This document shows positions 1-5,510 of a stretch of DNA of 10,524 nucleotides, piece by piece. Each line of letters starts with the position of its first letter. Position 1 is the stretch's first letter. This stretch comes from Psychrobacter sp. (GTDB lineage: Bacteria; Pseudomonadota; Gammaproteobacteria; Pseudomonadales; Moraxellaceae), in contig JARIEH010000230.1 of the NCBI GenBank assembly GCA_029256865.1, forward strand, positions 1 to 10,524, in the 5' to 3' direction. Made by a program: the position numbers and the translations under genes. The notes beneath the pieces are model-generated. The model saw only the letters and a list, made by a program, of their open reading frames with translations, had not been told where the DNA came from and ran no database searches.

Positions 1-762
1 AGCGCATTGACACAGTTATTAGAATGGCGTGTGCTGCCAGTTATTAATGAAAACGATACGATTACGATTGATGAAATTAAGTTTGGTGATAATGATACGT
101 TAGGTGCAATGGCAGCAGCCATGGTTCATGCCGATTTATATATTATTTTGACCGATCAAGAGGGTGTTTTTACTGATAATCCACGTGATAACCCTGATGC
201 AAAAATGATTCGCCAAGAACGAGCGATGGCAGACTATTTGTTTGATATTGCTGGTGATGGAGGTAAATTAGGCCGCGGTGGTATGTTGACCAAAATCCGT
301 GCAGGTCGCCTAGCTGCCATGGGTGGATGTCCAACGGTCATTGTCAGTGGTGCCATTGACGATGTTATTACTCGTGTGGTGTCTGGTGAGGCGGTAGGTA
401 CCTTATTAACCACGAATGAGCAGGACAAAATCATTGCCCGCAAACAGTGGATAGCGGCGCATTTGCGCATGTCTGGTACGCTGATAGTTGATGCTGGGGC
501 TGCCAAAGCGTTGACTGAGCTGAATAAGAGTTTATTGCCAGTTGGCGTAGTAGAGGTGCGCGGTGACTTCGATGAAGGCGACGTGGTAGAGATCGTCCAT
601 CAAGATACTGGCGAGCGTTTAGCTATCGGTCAAGTGAACTTTTCCTCCTATGATGCACGCCGCGTAGCTCGCGAGCGTACCGCACAGTTTGATAGGATTC
701 TTGGCGGTAACGAAGAGCGAGTGGTCATGGTACACCGTGATAACTTAGCATTGTCTATGTAA
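1..762 (+). CDS. proB: Glutamate 5-kinase, C-terminal part (5' end outside window)
   Basis: ProB phosphorylates L-glutamate with ATP to gamma-glutamyl phosphate, the first step of proline synthesis in the cytoplasm. The reading frame is open from base 1, so the start lies upstream; compared with the 367-residue E. coli enzyme about 115-125 N-terminal residues are missing, including the first nucleotide-binding glycines. What remains includes the INEND motif (fragment residues 15-19), the GDND motif just after it, the LTDQEG segment and the GRGGMLTK loop of the amino acid kinase fold. From about residue 150 onward the sequence matches the C-terminal PUA domain (RKQW, SLLPVGV, GDFDEGDVV, VHRDN near the end). 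There is no sign of a frameshift. The next gene, hemE, is 255 bases away and unrelated in pathway, so they need not be co-transcribed. Identification is by motif and alignment from memory and is very secure. Confidence 0.96.
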   Translation, partial: SALTQLLEWRVLPVINENDTITIDEIKFGDNDTLGAMAAAMVHADLYIILTDQEGVFTDNPRDNPDAKMIRQERAMADYLFDIAGDGGKLGRGGMLTKIRAGRLAAMGGCPTVIVSGAIDDVITRVVSGEAVGTLLTTNEQDKIIARKQWIAAHLRMSGTLIVDAGAAKALTELNKSLLPVGVVEVRGDFDEGDVVEIVHQDTGERLAIGQVNFSSYDARRVARERTAQFDRILGGNEERVVMVHRDNLALSM

Positions 763-863
763 TAAACTTTCTCTGACCTAGATGCAGATTGGGTACATAG
801 AAGTAGTTTATAAGCTCGCACTGATTCAGTTTTTATACGCACGATCAACTTGTTTCAATATCA

Positions 864-884
864 CTGTCATAACAGATTTTTTTT
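864..884 (+). terminator. Possible weak terminator after proB
   Basis: CTGT (864-867) and ACAG (872-875) can form a 4-bp stem with a CATA loop, followed after one A by eight T residues (877-884). The T-run is good but the stem is very short, so this is only a weak candidate for ending the proB transcript. I see no better hairpin plus T-tract between proB and hemE. Confidence 0.25.
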
Positions 885-1005
885 GTGGCACTGATTATCT
901 ATAAGCTTTAATGCTATAGCGTTTAATTATATTTTGACCCATTTCAATTCCTTTTTTATTCATCCTTATTTTTAACAATGACAGCAATGAACATTGTAGT
1001 ATTTT

Positions 1006-1010
1006 GGAGA
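1006..1010 (+). promoter_or_regulatory. Ribosome binding site that fixes the hemE start
   Basis: GGAGA lies seven bases before the ATG at 1018. A TTG at 1012 is in the same frame, but it is only one base from this site, so the ATG at 1018 is the sensible start. A 6-bp inverted repeat (ACAATG at 975-980, CATTGT at 992-997) sits just upstream and could form a small hairpin in the leader. Confidence 0.7.
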
Positions 1011-1017
1011 TTTGTGT

Positions 1018-2154
1018 ATGAGCGCTTCAGATAACACCACCCCAATTCAGCATAATTTTGCCCCTTTAAAAAACGATAGACTGTTGCGTGCGCTGCGTTT
1101 TGAGCCGATAGATACCACGCCAGTGTGGATGATGCGCCAAGCTGGACGTTATTTACCAGAATATAAAGCCACGCGTGCAGAAGCGGGCGACTTCATGAGT
1201 TTGTGTAAAGACACGGCGCGTGCTACTGAGGTGACGTTACAACCCTTACGTCGTATGGATTTGGACGCTGCTATCCTGTTTAGTGATATTTTGACCATCC
1301 CTGATGCGATGGGATTGGGTTTATACTTTGAGACCGGTGAAGGGCCTAAGTTTAAGTATCCTATCCGTGAGCAGGCAGATCTTGATAGGCTGCCAATACT
1401 TGATGTTAATGACTCTCTTGATTACGTCATGCGTGCGGTGACCAGCATCCGTAAAGCTTTGAACGGTCAAGTGCCGTTATTTGGTTTCTCTGGTAGTCCG
1501 TGGACACTGGCGACTTATATGATTGAAGGTGGTAGCTCAAAAGATTATCGCTATACAAAGGGTTTTTTATATAGCAATCCTGAGTTTTTGCATCAGCTGT
1601 TAGACAAACTGACCGTTGCTGTGATTGATTATTTAGATGCGCAAGTGCTTGCTGGTGCTCAAATACTGCAGATATTTGATAGCTGGGGTGGGGCATTAGC
1701 ACACCGTCAGTTTATCGACTTTTCGCATGCTTATAATAAACGTATCGTTGCGGAGCTGAAGGTACGTCACCCAGAAATACCAGTGGTTTTATTCACCAAA
1801 GGTGGTGGTTTATGGCTTGATATTCAAGCAGACAGTGAGGCGGATGCTTTGGGTCTGGATTGGACCATGCCGCTAGATCGTGCGCGTCAAGTTTTGACGG
1901 AAAGTCAGCGTCGCCTAACCAAGCAGCATAAAAAGATACAACGTAATAAAGCCATCCAAGGAAACTTAGATCCAGCCACACTTTATGGCTCACCAGAAAC
2001 CATTCGCTCAGAAGTCAAGCTGATGCTTGACGGCGCTTATGCTGACGGTCAAAAGACTGGCTATGTAGCAAACTTGGGTCATGGTATTACTCAGTGGGTC
2101 AATCCTGATCGCGCAAAAGTCTTTATCGATGCGGTGCATGACTACCAAATTTAA
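1018..2154 (+). CDS. hemE: Uroporphyrinogen decarboxylase
   Basis: HemE removes the four acetate carboxyl groups of uroporphyrinogen III to give coproporphyrinogen III in cytoplasmic heme synthesis. The 378-residue product has the family signature around residues 35-45 ([10 protein letters not shown], with Arg40 and Arg44 matching the substrate-binding arginines), the essential Asp in LFSD (Asp90), the second signature [16 protein letters not shown] (156-171, including the active-site Tyr167), and the C-terminal NLGHGI motif with His355. It is some 20 residues longer than the roughly 354-residue E. coli enzyme. Part of the excess is a basic, Gln-rich insertion at about 291-309, just before the conserved QGNLDP segment. 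The start is the ATG seven bases after GGAGA. argC follows after 86 bases with its own ribosome binding site and no clear terminator between, so the two may share a transcript. Confidence 0.97.
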   Translation: MSASDNTTPIQHNFAPLKNDRLLRALRFEPIDTTPVWMMRQAGRYLPEYKATRAEAGDFMSLCKDTARATEVTLQPLRRMDLDAAILFSDILTIPDAMGLGLYFETGEGPKFKYPIREQADLDRLPILDVNDSLDYVMRAVTSIRKALNGQVPLFGFSGSPWTLATYMIEGGSSKDYRYTKGFLYSNPEFLHQLLDKLTVAVIDYLDAQVLAGAQILQIFDSWGGALAHRQFIDFSHAYNKRIVAELKVRHPEIPVVLFTKGGGLWLDIQADSEADALGLDWTMPLDRARQVLTESQRRLTKQHKKIQRNKAIQGNLDPATLYGSPETIRSEVKLMLDGAYADGQKTGYVANLGHGITQWVNPDRAKVFIDAVHDYQI

Positions 2155-2240
2155 GGATTGTCCATTCAAGGTTTGAAGACACGGCAAAATCACTCAACGT
2201 TAATGTTATATTTAATGACTCATCAGTAAAAGGACATCTT

Positions 2241-3308
2241 ATGATTTCAGCAGCTATTGTCGGCGGAACGGGCTATACGGGTATTGAACTCATCCGTCTG
2301 TTATCCGCTCATCCTAAGGTGTCCATCGATTTATTGACGTCGCGAAGTGAAGCAGGCACTCGTGCTGATGAGATATTTCCAAGTTTACGCGGTATCTCAG
2401 ATATCGTTTTTAGTGATCTGGGTGATGAGACACTATCAGCTCTACAAAAGTGTGACGTGGTATTTTTTGCCACACCGCATGGGGTTGCTATGAAGCAAGC
2501 TGAAGCTTTAACGCAAGCGGGTGTTAAGGTGGTTGATTTGGCTGCTGATTTTCGCTTGCAGTCATTAACGGACTTTGAAGAGTGGTATCAGCAGCCCCAT
2601 GCTTGCCCAGAGCTGCTGAAGACAGCGGTATATGGTTTAACTGAACTTAATCGCGACCAACTTGCCAATGCCTTAGTCGTTGGCAACCCTGGCTGCTATC
2701 CAACCACAGCCATACTCGGGCTGAAGCCAATCATTGAGAGGCAGAATAAGCAAGCAACACGCTTGATTGAGTCGCGTATCGTGATTGATGCCAAGTCAGG
2801 GGTATCAGGCGCTGGTCGGCAAGCAAGCTTGGCACTCAACTATGCCGAGACGACTGACAACTTTAAAGCTTATGGTGTTAAAGGCCATCGTCATTTACCT
2901 GAAATAGAACAAGGTGTTGAACAGCTATTAAATAGCCAGTTTGACCAAAAAATTCGTTTCTTACCGCACTTAGTACCCATGATTCGTGGGATGTTTAGCT
3001 CTATTCATATGGCGCTTACTGAAAAAGGTAGTGCTATTGATTGGCAGCATGAATTTGAAGCCAGCTATGCGGGAGAAGCTTTTATTGATGTGCTACCGCA
3101 AGGTATCTACCCTGATACACGCAGTGTGCGAGCCAGCAATCGTTTACTTATTGCCGTGCATCAGGATAATGCACGTGGTGAGTTGACAGTCATGGTGGTA
3201 CAGGATAACTTGGTAAAAGGAGCGGCGGGCCAGGCGGTACAAAACATGAATGTGATGTTTGGTCTTGATGAGACGCTTGGGTTAAATGCTACGCCGATTG
3301 TTCCTTAG
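2241..3308 (+). CDS. argC: N-acetyl-gamma-glutamyl-phosphate reductase
   Basis: ArgC reduces N-acetyl-glutamyl 5-phosphate with NADPH to the semialdehyde, the third step of arginine synthesis. The 355-residue protein starts with a Rossmann nucleotide-binding loop, GGTGYTGIEL (8-17). The catalytic cysteine is Cys152 in VVGNPGCYPT, and the conserved KSGVSGAGR (185-193) and GHRHLPEIEQ (215-224) segments are present, the latter carrying the family's catalytic histidine. Length is normal for the longer branch of the family (E. coli 334). An AAAAGGA site at 2228-2234 lies six bases before the ATG. No arginine-repressor (ARG box) palindrome is evident to me in the 86-base gap upstream, though I could not score this. 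The downstream neighbour is an unrelated membrane protein 188 bases away. Confidence 0.97.
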   Translation: MISAAIVGGTGYTGIELIRLLSAHPKVSIDLLTSRSEAGTRADEIFPSLRGISDIVFSDLGDETLSALQKCDVVFFATPHGVAMKQAEALTQAGVKVVDLAADFRLQSLTDFEEWYQQPHACPELLKTAVYGLTELNRDQLANALVVGNPGCYPTTAILGLKPIIERQNKQATRLIESRIVIDAKSGVSGAGRQASLALNYAETTDNFKAYGVKGHRHLPEIEQGVEQLLNSQFDQKIRFLPHLVPMIRGMFSSIHMALTEKGSAIDWQHEFEASYAGEAFIDVLPQGIYPDTRSVRASNRLLIAVHQDNARGELTVMVVQDNLVKGAAGQAVQNMNVMFGLDETLGLNATPIVP

Positions 3309-3457
3309 GGTTTAGTGCTTACTCTCAATATATTACTGCTTGACCAGTTATTATAGTCGTTACATACAGTGTTATTAAAGATATTGTTATTACAGAACCT
3401 TTACTATTAAGTCATTCTGCTTACAGCCCCGTGCTAGGTATTGACTTTAAATTCCGT

Positions 3458-3463
3458 TATAAT
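3458..3463 (+). promoter_or_regulatory. Perfect -10 box, likely promoter of the membrane-protein gene
   Basis: TATAAT matches the sigma-70 -10 consensus exactly. A TTGACT lies at 3441-3446, but the spacer would be only 11 bases, too short for a normal -35, and the base-17 position (3435-3440) is a poor match. If the -10 is used, transcription would begin near 3470. That gives a leader of about 27 bases containing AAGAGA (3481-3486) before the ATG at 3497, and so favours that start over the one at 3593. Confidence 0.4.
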
Positions 3464-3496
3464 ATTTTGCCTTTACTGTTAAGAGATATTGTCTAA

Positions 3497-4396
3497 ATGC
3501 GTGTTAAAACTGCTCCTCGCTTGCGCTCGCAGCCAGCATGTTTATCATGCCACGCTTTTACATCTGTGTGCTCTGATGTTGAATCTAAGCATATGATGGA
3601 GTCAACAATTGATAGGACCTATCACATAAAAAGCCATTTAAAAAACAGTCGAATTATCTACCATAAGCAGCAAGGTGCGTCGACATTATTACTCGCTTTG
3701 TTTGCGGTAGCTGTGCTAGTGACAGCGATAGTGGCTATTACCTTAGGGCACAAACTTGGCTATCAACGGGGTTATTACGCATTACAAACAGAAACTAAGC
3801 AAGCAGCCATCAATAATGAGCAAGCCACTAATGAGCTTAAAGATTTACGAGTTGGCAATAAAGTTTTGACCAATCAAGTAGAAACTGCCAAGCAAGAATT
3901 GGCGATTAGCTTGGCAAACTTAGATGAGCTGCGCCAAAATCAGCAAGTACTGAAAGTTGACAGCCAGCAGGTTACGCAGCTCAATGAGCTATATGCAAAG
4001 GTTATTGCAGAGCAAGGGGGCATGGAGCTGCAAATACTTGGTGCTAAAATTGAACCTTTACCTGAAAACGCTTTTGAGTATGGTTTTGACGTAGGAATGC
4101 TGAGTAAAGATGGAACAGCTAAGCATCTAAAAGTGAATTTGACCCTGCAAAATAAAGAGAGCTTCGTAGAAGTGCCACTGGATCCTGCGCGCTACGTCAT
4201 TGACGGCATTGTACGCATCCGAGGGCGCTTTGTAATGCCCACTGGTTTCAAGCCACTTCAGGTCAAGCTAAACCTAGAAGCGGACGATCAGAAGGTTGAG
4301 CAGCTCTATGATTGGAAACTGGGCGACATGGTAGATAGTATGCCATTGTCACTTTTAGATTTACCAGAAGTTGATCAAAGTCCGATTGAGCCATAA
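3497..4396 (+). CDS. Uncharacterised single-pass membrane protein with coiled coil
   Basis: Function unknown. The 299-residue product has a basic N-terminal stretch (1-60), one strong hydrophobic helix (about 62-84), a Gln/Glu/Leu-rich region likely to be a coiled coil (about 97-175) and a C-terminal region (about 177-275) that looks like beta-strands, ending in an acidic tail. The positive charge before the helix suggests the N-terminus is in the cytoplasm and the coil and C-terminal domain are in the periplasm. The architecture recalls the DUF6776-type proteins of gammaproteobacteria; this is from memory and unchecked. A TAA directly precedes the ATG at 3497, so the frame cannot be extended. 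In-frame ATGs at 3593 and 3596 (residues 33 and 34) would give a shorter protein. The long form contains a CLSCH sequence at residues 15-19 plus Cys25. An AAGAGA site lies ten bases before the first ATG. The next gene, clpS, is 89 bases downstream. Confidence 0.8.
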   Translation: MRVKTAPRLRSQPACLSCHAFTSVCSDVESKHMMESTIDRTYHIKSHLKNSRIIYHKQQGASTLLLALFAVAVLVTAIVAITLGHKLGYQRGYYALQTETKQAAINNEQATNELKDLRVGNKVLTNQVETAKQELAISLANLDELRQNQQVLKVDSQQVTQLNELYAKVIAEQGGMELQILGAKIEPLPENAFEYGFDVGMLSKDGTAKHLKVNLTLQNKESFVEVPLDPARYVIDGIVRIRGRFVMPTGFKPLQVKLNLEADDQKVEQLYDWKLGDMVDSMPLSLLDLPEVDQSPIEP

Positions 4397-4485
4397 GTGC
4401 GATTAGACTATAAGTACTGTGGTATCAATCTGACGACTTATCTTATATTTTATATCACCGTTTATCTTTTAAAATTATTGTAACT

Positions 4486-4905
4486 ATGACCATGAAGCAA
4501 AAATTAATGCATGCTGAACCTACGGTTTCTGATTGGCACTTTCCAAGTATGCCAGCAAGTTTGCCAATACATCATCGCGCCCAAGACCGGGATACCGATA
4601 CAAGTCCGCAAGCCGACGTGTTGGTGGCAGAGCCCGAGATAGCGAAGCCGCCTATGTATGCGGTAGTTATGTATAATGATAACTATACGCCTATGGAATT
4701 TGTGGTATATATTCTGCAGTCAGAGTTTCGTCATAATATCGACACAGCGGTTGAGATTATGTTGACCATTCATAATAGCAGTAAAGGGATCGCTGGTATT
4801 TACCCTAAAGATATCGCGGAAACCAAAGCCAAAAAAGTAAACAGTCTGGCTCATCGTGAAGGTTATCCATTATTGACTCAAATAGAACCTCATCAAGGTG
4901 AGTAA
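4486..4905 (+). CDS. clpS: ATP-dependent Clp protease adaptor ClpS
   Basis: ClpS binds proteins with destabilising N-terminal residues and delivers them to the N domain of ClpA for degradation by ClpAP. The conserved core covers about residues 56-136: YAVVMYNDNYTPMEFV (58-73), IMLTIHNSSKGIAG (91-104), DIAETKAKKVN (109-119) and the YPLL segment near 127-130. Pocket residues are recognisable as Asn64, Asp65, Thr68, Met70, the gatekeeper Met92 and His96. The position matching E. coli Asp36 is Asn66. At 139 residues it is some 30 longer than E. coli ClpS (106); the excess is a divergent, Pro/Asp-rich N-terminal arm. There is no good Shine-Dalgarno before the ATG at 4486. ATGs at 4492 and 4507 are also in frame, so the exact start is uncertain. 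A CTGACG (4430-4435) followed by AT-rich TATATT/TATATC boxes could be its promoter, but the spacing is poor. Confidence 0.95.
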   Translation: MTMKQKLMHAEPTVSDWHFPSMPASLPIHHRAQDRDTDTSPQADVLVAEPEIAKPPMYAVVMYNDNYTPMEFVVYILQSEFRHNIDTAVEIMLTIHNSSKGIAGIYPKDIAETKAKKVNSLAHREGYPLLTQIEPHQGE

Positions 4906-4968
4906 AATCAAAGGCTTTACTGTTCTAAAATCTATCCTATCCTCTCATCGCATTGCTTAAAATAAGTA

Positions 4969-5011
4969 AAGTATGATCTTCCCTATGTGATTGTTTATAC
5001 TTGATTTTTTT
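4969..5011 (+). terminator. Candidate terminator downstream of clpS
   Basis: AAGTATGA (4969-4976) can pair with TTATACTT (4995-5002), giving 8 bp with one G-U pair and an 18-base loop. After GA comes a run of seven T residues (5005-5011). The stem is AT-rich and weak, but the arrangement would end the clpS message well before clpA. Confidence 0.35.
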
Positions 5012-5241
5012 CTAAAACATCCTCATATTAGTATTATAGGTCGTTACTAGATTGCTTATCGTTAAGTATTCCTTTTACTCCTCATTTTTAATCTACATCT
5101 CAACGCTAACTTTGCTGTTTGATAAGATTTTTCTGTGAAATTAGCGCATTACTGCTAGCAATACAACTGTCCTTGAAATGACCAATTCAATGCGATACGA
5201 AACTGTGAAAGATGACTATCAACCTCTAATTTTTCCTGTTT

Positions 5242-5315
5242 GTATGTATTGATACATTTTAGTACGTTTTAATAGATTGACTATAGCCGCCTATCATGTT
5301 GATATGAATACATAC
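5242..5315. repeat. Spaced 9-base inverted repeat in the clpS-clpA spacer
   Basis: GTATGTATT (5242-5250) is the exact reverse complement of AATACATAC (5307-5315), with 56 bases between. The left arm also forms a local TGTAT/ATACA inverted repeat (5241-5245, 5252-5256). It could be a pair of half-sites for one regulator or a chance match in AT-rich DNA. Confidence 0.35.
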
Positions 5316-5379
5316 TGTCATAGAACGTGGTAGTGAGCTTAGTTTATTGAAGTGTAGATAGTGAGTGTATTGTTGCGTG

Positions 5380-5401
5380 GCTACTATTCATTAAAAGTAG
5401 C
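5380..5401. repeat. Inverted repeat upstream of the clpA promoter
   Basis: GCTACT (5380-5385) and AGTAGC (5396-5401) are perfect reverse complements around ten bases. Inside, TT (5387-5388) and AA (5393-5394) can extend the pairing after one mismatch. No T-tract follows, so it does not look like a terminator; a protein binding site is possible. Confidence 0.4.
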
Positions 5402-5409
5402 GGTCGTCT

Positions 5410-5430
5410 GTCAAAAACTGTCTTTTTGAC
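5410..5430. promoter_or_regulatory. 8-bp palindrome abutting the clpA -35 box; possible operator
   Basis: GTCAAAAA (5410-5417) and TTTTTGAC (5423-5430) form a perfect 8-bp inverted repeat with a CTGTC spacer. The right arm ends at the base before the CTTGAA of the sigma-32-like promoter. The position suits a repressor or activator site. A short RNA hairpin is possible too, but no T-tract follows. Confidence 0.45.
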
Positions 5431-5460
5431 CTTGAACAATCTATCTATCGCCCTGATTTA
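5431..5460 (+). promoter_or_regulatory. Sigma-32-like (heat-shock) promoter for clpA
   Basis: CTTGAA (5431-5436) matches the sigma-32 -35 core exactly. After 15 bases, CCTGATTTA (5452-5460) agrees with CCCCATNTA at all positions except two. The predicted start point near 5467 would leave a leader of about 44 bases before clpA. No better sigma-70 promoter with proper spacing was found close to the gene. Matched by eye only. Confidence 0.5.
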
Positions 5461-5510
5461 GTCTATAAGCTATTGAATTATAAAAATATGTATAACCGTA
5501 GGAATCCCTT

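Larger units (their letters stand above)
4906..5510 (+). other. 605-base gene-free spacer between clpS and clpA
   Basis: No convincing protein gene, tRNA or mobile element is visible on either strand; the reading frames are short and AT-rich. The spacer holds a possible clpS terminator (4969-5011), a 9-base inverted repeat with widely spaced arms (5242-5250 and 5307-5315), two compact inverted repeats (5380-5401 and 5410-5430), a sigma-32-like promoter (5431-5460) and an AGGA ribosome binding site (5500-5503) seven bases before clpA. In E. coli the two genes are close neighbours, so the length is notable. An unrecognised small RNA cannot be excluded by eye. Confidence 0.6.

Noticed and set aside
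234..506. Open frames on the minus strand within proB, and similar antisense frames in hemE, clpA, ung and tadA
   Set aside because: They overlap strongly conserved coding sequence, have no ribosome binding sites and show no recognisable protein motifs.
762..811. ATAAACT / AGTTTAT inverted repeat after proB
   Set aside because: Loop of 36 bases and no T-tract, so not a credible terminator.
818..896. Direct repeat GCACTGATT at 818-826 and 888-896 between proB and hemE
   Set aside because: Only two 9-base copies, no periodicity or associated palindrome; likely chance.
934..962. TTGACC with TATTCA 17 bases later as hemE promoter
   Set aside because: The -10 matches consensus at only three positions; too weak to list.
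3441..3463. TTGACT plus TATAAT as a complete sigma-70 promoter
   Set aside because: The two boxes are only 11 bases apart; I kept the -10 box alone with modest confidence.
3497..3592. CLSCH read as a c-type cytochrome signature
   Set aside because: The motif precedes the membrane helix in a basic segment predicted to be cytoplasmic, there is no export signal before it, and the start itself is debatable.
5178..5252. 24-codon open frame (starts MTNSMRYETVKDDY) in the clpS-clpA spacer
   Set aside because: No ribosome binding site before the ATG, no recognisable domain, and a frame of this length is expected by chance in 605 bases.
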